Assembly: GCF_023856365.1 (NCBI RefSeq)
Contig: NW_026042414.1
Span: 248,001 to 312,000, forward strand
DNA length: 64,000 nucleotides
Source: Brienomyrus brachyistius
Lineage: Eukaryota > Chordata > Actinopteri > Osteoglossiformes > Mormyridae
Direction of reading: 5' to 3'
Position numbers and translations under genes: made by a program. This document shows, in pieces, positions 1 through 11,390 of the stretch. Numbering within the stretch: the first letter of the stretch is position 1; each line of letters begins with the position of its first letter. The notes beneath the pieces were generated by a model. That model searched no databases and was not told where the DNA came from. It saw only the letters and a list, made by a program, of their open reading frames with translations.

Positions 1-622
1 AAGGCAGCTCAGACACAAATTGAAGACAGTTCTTCACCCCCCTTTATACCCAAAAAGGCCCTCCCCACCAAGGTGTTGTGTGTAGGTGTTGTGAGTGAAT
101 TTACATATAAAGAGTGACCCCCTGGAGTGTGAGGATCCTGAGACGGGGACAGGACAGAACAGGGTAGAGACTTTTATGATCATTGTAATTAAATTCTTAT
201 CACCTTATCTTATCCTTATCACCCTAGTGGTGCCAACTGGAACCCCCATTCTCTCCCTGGCTTCCCCCATGATCATAAATTCCTAACATTGTCTGCATTC
301 AAATGATCAACCAAGAACCTTGGGACATTTTTACCACTTTTCCTTACAAAGGGAAGCCCGGTCCTGACCTCGAGGTGTCAGCCTCTCAGTCGAACTCGGC
401 CAACTTCGAAAAAGGAACTCCCCTCGCAGTGTCTTTTATTGAGGTACACAAACAGGATATGCAACTGACATTGAACATTGTTTGTCACCATATATGGGGT
501 GGAAATATTCAAGCGACAGTTCTTGAGACGTGTTATTGCTCAATTAAGATCAAGCTGCGGCAGGGTGTTGTTTCCAAGCGTCTAGCAAAATGATAATAAA
601 AAAAGTACATATTTCTCTAACA
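1..622 (-). mobile_element. LTR, left-arm copy, cut by the window edge
   Basis: Read on the minus strand this is the first 622 bp of the 828-bp LTR that is complete at 43773-44600. It begins TGTTAGAG at 622 and still contains the TATA-type promoter, but the polyadenylation signal and 3' end lie outside the window. It sits in the same L2 LINE sequence as its right-hand copy. It differs from that copy by one substitution (position 325). Confidence 0.85.
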
Positions 623-1190
623 AGATACTCCAATGATTTTCTCACCTGTCATCACTATCTGTTGTAGGGACTTGCGATCTGAGGCGACATAGTTCCCAAA
701 GCAGACTGTGATGCAGCTGCTCAGGGTGCTTTCAACAGTTCCCCAATAGAGTGTGAGGATGGGAGATGGGCTTTTCTGAGCTTCCGTGGAGAGTAGAGGT
801 GCTGCTGTGCTTTCCTTACTATGGAGCTGATGTTGAAGGACCTGGTGAGATTCTCCGCCAGATGGACAACAAGGAATCTGGTACTCTCTACGATCTCCAC
901 AGATGAGCCATCGATGTGCAGCAGAGAGTGGTCACTCTGTGCTTTGTGTTCTTCTAAAGTCAACAACCATTTCTTTGGTCAACATTCAGAGACAGGTTGT
1001 TGGCTCTGCAGCAGTCCGATAGTCATCACACTTCCTCTTTGTATGCTGAGTCACCGTTTTTATTGACGAGACCCACAGTCTTGTCATCAGCCTGATGTTG
1101 ATGATGTGATTCGAAATGTGCATTGCTGCTCAGTTGTGAGTCATCGGAGTTAACAGCAGTGGGCTGAGCATAAAGTCCTGGGTTCCTGCT
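623..1190 (-). pseudogene. L2-type LINE reverse transcriptase fragment, left arm
   Basis: Minus-strand translation gives the thumb/C-terminal part of an L2-type LINE reverse transcriptase, with phrases such as LHIDGSSVEIVEST and SIVRKAQQHLYSPRKLRKAH that are typical of fish L2 elements. Frameshifts and stops break it. It is the mirror of 43205-43772. The LTR at 1-622 interrupts it, and its far end abuts the proline-rich repeat starting near 1191. Confidence 0.75.
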
Positions 1191-1657
1191 ACAGCGTCTG
1201 AGCAGCCGCCTTCGTCGCCCGTAGCTCCTGCGCAGCCCGAGCAGCCGCCTCCGCTGCCCCCTGCGGCCCTAGAACCCGAGGCGCTCCCTCTGCCTCAAAT
1301 GACTGTGCCCCCTGGGGCTCTTGTTCCTGGCCCCACTCCTGTCCCTGACCCAGCTCCAGACTTTCCTGCCCTAGTCCCCGAGGAGGTCCCGGACAGTCCG
1401 ACCACCGTGTGTGCCACGCCCCCTGATTATCCACGTGTGCTTCCCTGATCGTACCCAGCTGTGTCCGATTATTTTCAATCAGTCCTGTCTATTTGAGTCC
1501 ATGTCTTACTAGAGTTCAGTGTCCGTCATTGAAGTCCGTCTGCGTGAGATGTTTCCTGCACCCCGTGTTCCTAATAAATCCCTGTATTTCCCCGTATCCT
1601 GCCTGCCTTGCCTGTTTCCTGCCCGTCCGCCGCTCCCGTTAAACGGCGATCGTGACA
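1191..1657 (+). mobile_element. Proline-rich/LTR-like repeat, short copy, left arm
   Basis: The first ~220 bp are GC-rich and read as a proline/alanine-rich tail on the plus strand. From 1410 (TGTGCCACG) to 1657 (CGTGACA) there is a 248-bp block with TG...CA ends, a TATTTGAG element and AATAAA at 1573-1578, which looks like a small LTR. The same proline-rich plus TGTGCCACGCCCCCTGATTA arrangement recurs at 20147-21391, so this is a family. I infer the 3' end of a gypsy-type element, but no integrase is present here to prove it. It lies inside the L2 LINE. Confidence 0.55.
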
Positions 1658-2281
1658 CAAGGCACACGCACATCAACAAGTACCAATGCAGCAAATACAG
1701 ATGAACAATTTAGGAGGAATACTAGTCAAAGGAAGGAAGAAAAGCAGCCCACCCTATCTCATGGTCACGGACACAAACATCAGGGAGTGTTATGAAGAAG
1801 ACACCACACTTAGCACCATTGGTTTTACGCAGTGAATTACACCAGAGAGAGTTTTTACATTCTAGCTGTGTTACATAACATTCCTCAGCCTTCAGGTTTT
1901 TTCCACACAATGCAGGACACGCAGGGGTGCCAAACAAAACAGCGGAACTGCAGTGTAGCCAATTATTTGTTTCAGTAGTTTTAAGAAAACTAGAACATAA
2001 AATGTTTGTTTTACTTAGGTAAAAGTCCAGTTGAAACAGACTTTATTTTTAAAAAGTTAGATTGGCTTTAAGTGATGAAACATGTTACTTGTGTTAATAT
2101 TGCTTAATGAAGTGTAGGTGACATAGAAGCATGCAGTTTGATGTTTGGGGGCTGTAGTTTTTAATGGGACTATTTGAATATGGAGTACTAGTGTTGTACT
2201 TTTTAAGGGTACAGCACACGAAAAAAATACAGAGTATTAAAAGTGCCTCTCTTTAAAGGAACTGAGTTATCTTAGTGTATT
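1658..2281. other. No gene seen
   Basis: Mostly AT-rich sequence with short unconvincing ORFs on both strands and no recognisable element. The mirror segment is 42115-42737. Confidence 0.5.
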
Positions 2282-2786
2282 TTACATCACATACACTCTC
2301 GGTCCGCTGGGGGAGTCCATCCCGCTGTAGTTGGAGAATGCTGCCATCAGTCGCTCGGTGTAGCACTCGCAGGATTTACCAGGCTCCTGTTTAAACTGAT
2401 GCATCATGCCCCAGTCCATGCGCAGGAGGACCAGTCTCTGAAGGGCTGTCGCATGGTGAGGTCTGTTCTGCCTGGGATCCAGCAGGTCACTGGCAATGTC
2501 CTTCAACTCCTTCATCTACAGTGTCAGATGAGCAAACCTCATCTCCCCCTTGAGGATTTGGACAAACCAACATAGGGGCAAGAATTTCTGCTACCTCGTC
2601 CTGCTGCCTGAGTGTTTCGCCACGGCACTTCATCACCGAGAAGGAGGTAGAGTCGGGTGCTGAATGGTTATGATCCTCGTCTGCAGGGGGGAGAGGGGAA
2701 GGGGCAGGGGAACCACTTGCTACTCCTCCCTCGGCGGCATAAGGAGGAAGCTGCTGTTTGGGCAGCAATGCTTGGGCAGGAGCCAC
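2282..2786 (-). pseudogene. gag-like fragment of a retroelement, left arm
   Basis: Two overlapping minus-strand ORFs in different frames (2487-2786, then 2282-2515) together resemble a retroelement Gag: an acidic, proline-rich stretch followed by a helical region containing LKDIASDLLDP and YTERLMAAFSNYSGMD. The frame change shows it is broken. The right-arm copy lacks 6 bp near left position 2366, which removes two residues without another frameshift. No pol or LTR adjoins it, so the parent element is unknown. Confidence 0.4.
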
Positions 2787-3346
2787 ACAGTTTATTTCTG
2801 GGTATCTAATTAGCGGACACCATTAGGTCCCTTCAGGGGCTCCACAGACAAACTCATTGACATAATAGAATTGTCACAGAAAAATTCTTTGTCACATTCT
2901 CAGTCGACATAGACTGTGTGCTGTTTACATATTTTTGGCACAAACGAAATCTCATATGCATATTGACATATCTTTGGCACAAGTGGACCTCCATCACTTT
3001 AAAGAGGGTAAACTCTGGTCAGGAAATTTACGACGTCAGAATAAACTGATTTTTAACAGAAGTAACTGACATGCCCTAATAAGGAAATGCATACAATCAG
3101 AATACAATATCTGTGGTTTTTAACAGTGGTAACAATCTGATAATGAAAGGAATCAGATCAACATTTCTATAGCATGTAACAGAGCTTGCTCCCCTCCAGA
3201 ACTCATTGTTCCAGTAGTTATCTGAAATCATCTGCAGGAGCTATTCTTTTATTTGTATATTAAGCGTAATTATTCATGAATATTATTGATGATGTTTATT
3301 TGTTCAATGTTTTTATTTATTCGTATTTATTGTTTATAATATAATG

Positions 3347-3347
<1 letters not shown>
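2787..3347. other. No gene seen
   Basis: AT-rich sequence without a recognisable gene or element; it ends in the (AT)n tract at 3348. Mirror: 41055-41615. Confidence 0.5.

Positions 3348-3397
<50 letters not shown>
3348..3397. repeat. (AT)n microsatellite, left arm
   Basis: About 25 AT units directly before a SINE. The right-arm copy is about 8 bp longer, one of the few length differences between the arms. Confidence 0.95.
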
Positions 3398-3400
<3 letters not shown>

Positions 3401-3408
3401 TTGTAATA

Positions 3409-3770
3409 GGGGTGGCATGGTGGTGCAGTGGTTAGCACTGTTGCCTCACACCTCTGGGACCTGGGTTCGAGTCTCCGCCTGGGTCACATGTGTGTGGAGT
3501 TTGCATGTTCTCCCCGTGTCGTCGTGGGGTTTCCTCCGGGTACTCCGGTTTCCCCCCACAGTCCAAAAACATGCTGAGGCTAATTGGAATCACTGAATTG
3601 CCCATAGGTGTGCATGTGTGAGTGAATGGTGTGTGAGTGTGCCCTGCGATGGGCTGGCCCCCCATCCTGGGTTGTTCCCTGCCTCGTGCCCATTGCTTCC
3701 GGGATAGGCTCCGGACCCCCCGCGACCCAGTAGGATAAGCGGTTTGGAAAATGGATGGATGGATGGATGG
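3409..3770 (+). mobile_element. tRNA-like SINE with (GGAT)n tail, left arm
   Basis: The element starts GGGGTGGCATGGTGGTGCAG and carries RNA polymerase III-like boxes: an A box around GTGCAGTGGTTAGCAC and a B box in GGGTTCGAGTCTCC. It ends in (GGAT)n. Perfect 14-bp target duplications ATAGTATTGTAATA flank it at 3395-3408 and 3771-3784, so it arrived by target-primed reverse transcription. Relatives lie near 11040, 45973, 48424, 50077 and 60862. Confidence 0.85.
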
Positions 3771-3784
3771 ATAGTATTGTAATA

Positions 3785-4320
3785 CTTGAAACGAGAGGTA
3801 CTGCCTGCCTTAGTGATCTTTACTATTGTGTAAGTGTATTCCCACCTGTAGGGGGCAGCAATGGTTGTTATTAGAGGTGCTGAGATTACGCGGCTCAGGG
3901 CTGAAGGTGCAAAGTGAAACAGTCATTGACCGTATTTGCCGTGTGTGATGGTGTCTGCATATCGACCCTTTCGAGCCAAACAAACCAGTTCAAAGTACTG
4001 TGCGTTAATATATCATATGAATAAATCCACTCAAGAACTAAACTCAATATCGTATCCTCATCATTCAACGCGTCCGACTTTTCCACCTCTTACCACAAGG
4101 CAGTGGATTACATGGGGAAATTACAAACAAGGAGAATTTAATCTGTTTTTCCTCTACATTGTCGTTATTCAGAATATTACAGACTATGAACAAAAACGGA
4201 CAATGTAAGAAAATAAAAAAATGTGTATGAAAGCTAGAGTATTTTTGCAGTGGTGAACACTAGCTGGTTTATGTACTAGCTCACACTCAAGAAACAGCAT
4301 AAATGCTACTCATACACAGT
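3785..4320. other. No gene seen
   Basis: Short ORFs occur on both strands (for example 3936-4208 plus and 3895-4086 minus), but none has a recognisable domain, a start context or splice support. Mirror: 40082-40617. Confidence 0.45.
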
Positions 4321-4545
4321 TGGGGGGCAGGGGTCAGTCCTTGTGCCTGTAATGAGAAGGTCACCAGTTGAAACTAACCCAGCCACAGCACGTCTGTGGG
4401 TCCTTGAGCAAGGCCCTTAACCCCCAGCTCCCTGGGCGCCCCAACAGGCAGCTGCACTTCGCGGACAATTTACTCCACAAAGAGTAAGTTGAGGGAGACA
4501 TAAAAAACAATTTCCCCACAGGGATTAATAAAGTCCATCCATCTA
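4321..4545 (+). mobile_element. V-SINE-like element, left arm
   Basis: The conserved core CCTTGAGCAAGGCCCTTAAC followed by CCCCAGCTCCCTGGGCGCC is typical of fish tRNA-derived SINEs of the V-SINE sort. The tRNA-like head is degenerate and the tail runs into GGGATTAATAAAGTCC. A better preserved relative is at 49788-50046. Confidence 0.7.
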
Positions 4546-5431
4546 TGGAATATTATTTAGCACTATCTAACGTAGAATATAAGAATTATGATTTTATAAA
4601 AAGTATGCCAAATATCCATGATATAATCATTACAATGTAAACATTGTAATGTAATCAACACAATGGAACCAACTGAGTATGTATTTGCACCTTTTGTTAG
4701 TCTAAGTTTCTGTTAGCTACTTTATGTTAGTCATGAATCTATGAATATTCACTTTTATTAGCGTATATTTCATCATTATGTAAAAGGACAAATATATTAT
4801 CAACCTTTTAGTGAGACAATGTGTAAACGGCTGAAAATACCAAGGTTTACTACTGAAGGAAGGGATTCACCTGAGTTCACCAGAAGTTCATGGCTGAGTA
4901 TTTTTAAAAAACCAAGTGGAGCTGCTCGCGCCACTATTATGTTCAACCGAGAGACCAAACGGTAAAAGAAATGACTATCAAACTTATCACCTAGAGGTGA
5001 ACATAAATCTATACAAATATCACCTGCATGCACATTACTTCTTTTACAATAACCAACTCCTGATCCATACTGTTAGTCGTGAAAAAAATAACTATTGTGT
5101 ACATAGAGGCCCTGTGTAAAAAGATAACTGCCAAGGAAAAGATCAAAAACATTTATTTCAAGGATTCAAAGTTTTTATGGTCATGTACAGTGTACAGTGC
5201 AGTTCTTATTTGATTAACTTGAATGTCTTCACAGACAAGACGATTAAACAAATAAAGCAGCGCAACATTACAGTAACTAACAACAAACAAACAAAGTTCA
5301 CGAGTACTATTACAGTATTCATATCATTTATTTAAATTTAATTTTACCAAGTAAATTAATTGAAAAGCAGTTACCACTGCTTTACCTGCTTCTCGGGAGA
5401 AATAGCAGATATACAAACGTCATGTATGTAA
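4546..5431. other. AT-rich spacer with a LINE 3'-end-like scrap
   Basis: No gene is apparent. At about 5150-5295 there is a segment (TTTATTTCAAGGATTCAAAG, then TATGGTCATGTACAGTGTAC) like the antisense 3' end of fish LINEs. The remainder is unassigned. Mirror: 38971-39856. Confidence 0.35.
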
Positions 5432-5833
5432 CTAAAATCTTAAGCCAATAAGGGCAAAGTTGTGTCGTAATGCCCACGCTCGCCTCTCCTGCTCCTGTTT
5501 CTCTCCCTCTTTTCTCCACTTTCCCCGTTGTAACACCCTCGCTTTCACTAGCTCGCGTCCTGCCTCGTCTTTCAGGCCGCTATGCTCCTTTACCTTACGC
5601 CATAAAAGTGCTCCTAATGATTGCCTATCCTCCGGTTTGTATCCTGCACATTTCACTGCAATCCCCATACGCTTCCACGCATCTGCCGTCTCTCTCTCTC
5701 GGCCCTTTTCCTGAGCTGTTTTTCCCACTGCTATTTTTAACAGCTGTATCTGTTCACACAGAGGCTTCCACCGCCCGCGCACTGGTGGACCCCAGCCCCC
5801 GTCATCCAATTCTCTATCAAATTCGTGATCCAT
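5432..5833 (-). CDS. Small ORF downstream of the ERV leader (gag-position), left arm
   Basis: A 133-codon minus-strand ORF, identical in frame to the right-arm copy at 38569-38970. It is hydrophilic, rich in Lys/Arg/Glu in its second half, with a helical charged C-terminus. It lies about 770 bp downstream of the tRNA-Pro primer site, where Gag normally begins, but I recognise no Gag domain. The retroviral sequence seems to stop soon after it, so it is a truncated gag or accessory ORF. Confidence 0.45.
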   Translation of the reverse strand: MDHEFDRELDDGGWGPPVRGRWKPLCEQIQLLKIAVGKTAQEKGRERETADAWKRMGIAVKCAGYKPEDRQSLGALLWRKVKEHSGLKDEAGRELVKARVLQRGKWRKEGEKQEQERRAWALRHNFALIGLRF

Positions 5834-6605
5834 GTTTTAGCTTATCTGACCTACACTTCTCCTGATCCAACAACCCCTGTGCCTCAGGGGATGGATTTAT
5901 CCACCCACACTTAGTACACCTCTTAGTTGTCTCTGAGTGCCCCACTAACAAACACCACCAAAACCTAAACCCACACTCACACACAATCACCGAACCACGC
6001 AAAACAGTAAATAGTAAATGGTAAACCCACTCACACTGGAATAGTGAATAGTAAACACGCACTTACACACGCGAAATAGTAAATAGCGCTGTGTACACTT
6101 TTTGGTACCTTGGGACCCCACGTCTCGGGACTTTTTAGCCCGATGCTTTGAGTACTCTAATCTCGGGACTTTAACCCAATACTTTGAGGACTTTCACCTC
6201 GGGACTTCAACCCGTTTTAAGGAGGATGAACCTTACTCCTCCGACCAATTTAGCTGTTCGGGGGTCCTGAATTTCCCGGGACGCTCAATCCCAGCTGTCC
6301 TACTGCTCATCAGCAGTAGGTGGGTTGCCAAACCAAGGACACGACAGTGGACTTAAATCCTCCGCCAATAGGTTCTACTACGGGGTCCCGTACCCTCTGT
6401 TCACAGGCCGTCAGAGCTACGCACAACAGGCCCTCGCCACAATATTGGTCGACAGATCCTGAGACACTTCCAGCCACTTTATTTAGCAATCGCCAATATG
6501 CAGAATTCGATAAAACAGGCTCTGCTCACCTAATTGCTGGGCGCCCGTGGCTCTCTGCGTCCCCAAGACCTCGTCTCTGGTTCCAATCCAAACAACCTTC
6601 TCCTC

Positions 6606-6623
6606 ATCCCGGACGAGCCCCCA
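6606..6623 (-). promoter_or_regulatory. Retroviral primer binding site, tRNA-Pro type, left arm
   Basis: The minus strand reads TGGGGGCTCGTCCGGGAT, the 18-nt site for tRNA-Pro priming used by murine leukaemia-type retroviruses. It lies three bases after the LTR end. Confidence 0.9.
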
Positions 6624-6626
6624 AAT

Positions 6627-7118
6627 TGTTGGAGTTAGACTCCACCGAGTCCGTTGATGAGGAAAAGATGCATTCGTGAGGCAAAGGATGGTTGTAAGTC
6701 AGCTCTCTTTATTTGTTGTACAGATCGATCCGGGAGCCACTCTCAGATGCACAAAAGTACACACCAAGGGAAGCTCAGCTCCCTGTTGTCTGTGTCTAAC
6801 TTTTATACCCCGTTTAGGGCGTCTACTGTTCTTGTTGGTATCTTTCCAGTTGACGTAACATATAACTATTGTTTGGACATTGCTGGCGTTAGTCCCCACA
6901 CCCGTTCCCTTTGATCTTATCTTGTTATGTTGCAATTTAGCAGCGTCAGCGACCCCCTCCCTTGTCATGTCCCCGCAGGTCAAGCGTAAGCTTAATGTCA
7001 CCACGAGCCTGTCAATGTACCTTCTGCTTTCCGGAATTTACTTACACAACGAGGAGGGCTGGAGCCCCCCTTCTCTTCCTGCCTGTGTTCCAGTTTGTTC
7101 CCCTTTCTCAGTGTGACA
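6627..7118 (-). mobile_element. Endogenous retrovirus 5' LTR, left arm
   Basis: A 492-bp LTR on the minus strand running from TGTCACAC (7118) to CCAACA (6627), with a TATAAAA promoter and an AATAAA signal. The primer site at 6606-6623 shows this is a 5' LTR. No 3' LTR, pol or env of the same insertion is seen in the arm, so the provirus is truncated. It is the mirror of 37284-37775. Confidence 0.9.
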
Positions 7119-9639
7119 AAGTTTAGCACGCAACCTAGCCCCCCTTCATTCGCCATTTATATTTTCCGCCGGGCACCCGAAATGCTGCCACACAAAAGAT
7201 TTAAAAGTGTCTGGGGTATCTACTATAGTAATTTAGTCAGATGCCAACATATTCACAGCAGCTAATTTGCAGCGCATTCGTGAAACCGCTTTTCGCTCCA
7301 ACGAGAAACTCATGTTGTAATATCGCGAGATCTCGTGACACGCGTTTCACTCCCACTTCTTAGTAACAGTCATGATTTGATAAAGTGACAACCTGCGTAA
7401 TAATTGGTAATACATAGAGTTTGCTATTGTTCAGGCTAGCAGACTGTTATGGCTTGAGGTTAATGGTGCCTGTTACTTGTGAATTTTCACATTTGCAGGG
7501 ATCTTCTGCCTCGTGAACGTGAAACGGATAATTATGCTAAAAGAAGAAAAAAGCAGAACTGCAATGTGTGTAAGGCTGGTGCTGATTTTTCAGTCTGAAC
7601 ACAGTAAAATTTATACAAATTACCTGTATTCAAACTTGTATTCTTTATATAGTTTGGTTAATTACTATTTAAAAGTTTTATCTGCGCTCCATTGTATAAC
7701 TTGTACTGGAGATTTGTATGTACTTTTTGATTGGAAATGGTTAGTTGTATATACATTGAATATTTTTATGATTAATTTCTTTGTTTATTTAATTTGGCAA
7801 CAGATTTGCACTTTTAGAAGTATTGCTGTTCATTTTTGTGAAAGTTGTTACTAAAAAAAACAAAAGAAGCAGACTTGTGTAAATCCTATATTGGCCGTGT
7901 ATTCTTCCTGTAGCGTAGTGACAGCTTTTTGTACGGAAGCCGTGAACGGCTGTGCTTGCAAATATATTTTCTTCTGAATAATTAGAAGGATAAGCATATT
8001 TTGTCGCCGCCGCGAGATAGTCATGCCATACACAGCTCTGCTCGTTTTTGTACTGTTACTGTGTTACTTAATTTGCGCATCCATGAATTTAACGTTGACA
8101 TTAAGTCAACATTGACATTGACAACGTTGACATTAAGTGTTGCACCTATCTAGTGTTTTACTGTGAAGGGCATGTTATATCTCGTCTCTAAGTCGCACTA
8201 TGGTCCAGGGGAATGCTATGTCATATCAGAACATGTGTCGATTATGTGGCAATATAAATATTTTATATTACTGTCAGTTTTAGTTTCAGAAATCCATCAT
8301 TTGAGAAAAAAGGCCAGTCACGACAAATATATATGGAATATAACAACAGAGTTTAGGCAGCTGTATTTGTTTAAGTGTAAAGATGCACATAGAAACATGC
8401 ATGAGCTCATCTGAGAATAAACTGAATGCAATGAAGATTTGTGACTCCTGCTGGAAAATGCGAATAGTGGCAGGGTCTTCAAGTAGTACATTTGTCTGAG
8501 AGTCAATTAATATTAGGAAAGGCACAGTTTTTTTTCAATGGCGCTAATTATCAAGAAGGAAATGGAGTACCCCAGCACCTGGTTTACGGGCACTGGAAGC
8601 TCCAGTATCAGTCAGACTTTCATGTAAGTATATGTGTGTTTAATGACTTAGCAGTTGGTTAAAAAGTAGACTTGTGCATGTTTCATCTTTACCAGGGGCA
8701 GAGGGGAAACTCAATAAATAGCCTTCTCTCACACTTCCAGACCTGCAGAACTGAGCATGTCCCCTGGTTTTGTGCATATGTCTGTAGGCTTTGAGTTTTT
8801 CCTATGGGGGCTTCAATTTCCTCCCAGAGTACAAATACGTGCAGATCAGTTGCATTGGGGAGTCCATACTGTGATGCTGAGTGGGTGTAGGAGGAGATTG
8901 AGAGATGAAACTCCGGATGATTTACTCCCTCGGCTAACTAACCAGAACAGGATCGTACCAATACCAAAATGATAAGTTTATAAATGTTTTTCACTACCCT
9001 GATTCATTCAGTTATTTATGTTTGTTAATTCCACCTCCCAAGCAAATACATAAATAAACAAACAAACAAATATTCAGGGGGAATGTGTCATAGGTGATAG
9101 AATCAGTGGATGAATCTAAAGAAAAAAAGTTATGATTTCTTTCTCTCCAAAACACAATGCAAAAAACTCTTAAGTTAGGTAAGACATTGAAATTTTATGA
9201 CAGTAGCATGATGCAGAGGAACAACAGAAGGAAAAATCTAACTAAACCTGAGTCAACTAGGACTAATTACACTAAATTAAGTGGAACACACAAAATACCT
9301 AAAACCACTTAATAAACAAGCAAGAAATATTACATTTGATTAACTATACTGATGCCTGAGGGAAGTTCTTGTGCTTAATGCAGCAAGTATGTACAGCTGC
9401 AGAGACACTACACATAGTGCAAATAAATTAAAAAGTATACAGTACACACACTGATTCCTGAAAAATCAAAATACCATGGAATACTAATGAAATACTTATC
9501 AGGATGATGATGACGATGATGATGATAATAATAGAAATAATAATGAATTAGTTTAGGGTATTATGCAATTGACATGTACAATTAAAAAAGAAATTGCACC
9601 AGACATTTCCTGTGGCAAAGAAGGGTTGCTTTGTGCCAC
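7119..9639. other. 2.5 kb without a recognised gene
   Basis: AT-rich DNA with short ORFs only. There is a small repeat of TTGACATTAAGT around 8090-8140 and a (GAT)n-rich stretch at about 9503-9545. The 113-codon ORF at 7513-7854 is AT-driven, lacks a recognisable domain and has no splice context. Mirror: 34763-37283. Confidence 0.45.
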
Positions 9640-9870
9640 GTTACTCAAGTCAATTCACTTTATTTTGTATAGTGCATTTTCACAGCCTTACATAGTCTCA
9701 AAGCACTTTACTTTGTCCCTGCCCAATTGTCCCAGTGAGCAATATCAAGCCTGAAAAATTATAAAGCCACATTGGCAAGGATAAACTCAGTCATAGTAAG
9801 AAACCTTTGGAGGAACCAGAGTGAAAGGGGGAGCCCATCCTCCACAGGGCAGAAGTCAGGTTAACAAAGT
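9640..9870. repeat. Fish interspersed repeat, left arm
   Basis: Contains CACTTTATTTTGTATAGTGC and CAAAGCACTTTACTTTGTCC, then AGAAACCTTTGGAGGAACCA and AAAGGGGGAGCCCATCCTCC. The latter block recurs at 17285-17440 (left arm) and its mirror. I recognise the wording as a common fish interspersed repeat but cannot name the family. A G/C-rich degenerate minisatellite follows at about 9945-10050. Confidence 0.5.
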
Positions 9871-10240
9871 CCTGATCTATATGGTTCAATTAGTTAAGTC
9901 CGGATGTAAATACAGAATAACTGGCAGCAGGGCACACAGGAAAGACGTCACAGGCAGGAGGGCAGGCAGGAGGGTGGCACAGGCAGGACGTAATGGGCAG
10001 GAGGGCGGGCAGGCAGGGCAGCACAGGCAGAAGGGCTGGCGGGTAGCCAGAACTGTTTTGCCACTGCAGTCTGTTTTACAGTTTCATCTGCATTTGTTCC
10101 CACAAGGAATAACAACAGCTAATTTATGAACATGCTGCTTTTCAGAAAAGAAGTTTAATTTCTAGGAACATGACCAGTGCAAACATTTAGTGTTGACGGT
10201 TCTTTGTAAAATGGATGTTCTGTACTTTTATTGATCTGTC

Positions 10241-10290
10241 CGTCCATCCATCCATCCATCCATCCATCCATCCATCCATCCATCCATCCA
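10241..10290. repeat. (CATC)n microsatellite, left arm
   Basis: A run of CATC units. The right-arm copy near 34126-34160 is about 16 bp shorter, which shifts the arm register. Confidence 0.9.
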
Positions 10291-10370
10291 TTTTCTAACT
10301 ACTTCTGATGAAGTTCCGGGTTATGAGGTATCCTGAAGCCCAGGCAATATGGGACACACACACACACATA

Positions 10371-10632
10371 GGGTATACCTATCTTTATGGGGCCCGCTCA
10401 TTCACTTCTATGGGATAAATGCTAACGCTAACTATGACAAGCTTAACCCCCACCCTGCCCTAACCATAACCATAAGTAACCCAGCAAAATACAAGAGGTT
10501 TTGCATTTTTAGTTTTTCCATAGCAGTCACAGATTTTTATAAAATAGAGTTTTCCTGGTTTTCGGTTTCGTGGTCCCCATAAGGGAAAAAAAACAGGTAT
10601 TTATCACGTTATGGGGTAGGATAGGTATACCC
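10371..10632. mobile_element. MITE with 13-bp perfect terminal inverted repeats, left arm
   Basis: A 262-bp element starts GGGTATACCTATC (10371-10383) and ends GATAGGTATACCC (10620-10632). It has no coding capacity and sits between two CA-rich tracts. It is a non-autonomous DNA transposon; the superfamily is not assignable because the flanking CA repeats hide the target duplication. Confidence 0.8.
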
Positions 10633-10633
10633 G

Positions 10634-10665
<32 letters not shown>

Positions 10666-11039
10666 TGCACACAAATGGATAGATCAACACAGTTACTATG
10701 GATGTCGATCCTGCAATAATGAGACAGAACTATCATACTTAATAGGATCATATCCCTAGTTCTACATATGCATAATTATATTTTAAAAAGATCCCACGCA
10801 CCCAGCACATGAGATGTTTGAACTTCTGCTCTCTGGTAAACGTTACCGCAGTATGCATTGCAGAACAACCAGATTTAATAAGACCTTCTACCCCCAAAGC
10901 CATCAGAATACTAAATGCTAATGAACATAAGTTTATGTGAAACCCTACTCTCTCTTCCTCTCTGTGCACTTTATTACCACAACTGGTATTAAGTTTACTT
11001 TTTATTTATACAGTATAGTGCAATAATATAATCACGAAT

Positions 11040-11179
11040 GGTGTGTGTGTGTGCCCTGTGATGGGCTGGCCCCCCATCCTGGGTTGTTCCCTGCCTCGTG
11101 CCCATTCCACATTCCGGGATAGGCTCCGGACCACCCGCGACCCAGTAGGATAAGCAGTTTGGAAAATGGATGGATGGAT
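11040..11179 (+). mobile_element. SINE 3' half, left arm
   Basis: The 3' half of the GGAT-tailed SINE family (TGATGGGCTGGCCCCCCATC through to ATGGATGGATGGATA); the tRNA-like head is missing. It abuts a partial CR1-type LINE copy. Confidence 0.75.
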
Positions 11180-11390
11180 ATAACTAACATAAGACAGACA
11201 TTACACCTAACAAACAATAAACACGAAATAAAGGAGTGGACACAAAAAAAATGTAATGCAATGACCAGATTTAACACCTGGATTATGTCCCCCCTTAGTC
11301 TCCTTTGCTCGAGGCTAAACAGATTCAGCTCAGCTAACCTCTCCTCATTAGACATTCCTCTAAGACCAGGAATCATTCTCCCAGCTAAGC
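11180..11390 (-). mobile_element. Internally deleted CR1-type LINE copy, left arm
   Basis: Repeats the sequence of 13890-14388 but skips from the motif CCAGATTTAA straight to CACCTGGATTATGTCC, deleting about 285 bp of the reverse-transcriptase end. It shares the same 3' non-coding tail as the longer copy. Confidence 0.7.

Noticed and set aside
3409..3520. tRNA gene suggested by A and B box motifs
   Set aside because: The boxes belong to a tRNA-derived SINE with a (GGAT)n tail and target duplications; no cloverleaf with anticodon arm is evident. The same applies at 49788 and 60862.
7513..7854. 113-codon AT-rich ORF
   Set aside because: Biased Leu/Tyr/Phe/Ser content expected from AT-rich DNA, no domain, no splice or promoter support.
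8090..8150. Short TTGACATTAAGT repeats as a regulatory cluster
   Set aside because: Only three imperfect copies over 50 bp; nothing else supports a function.
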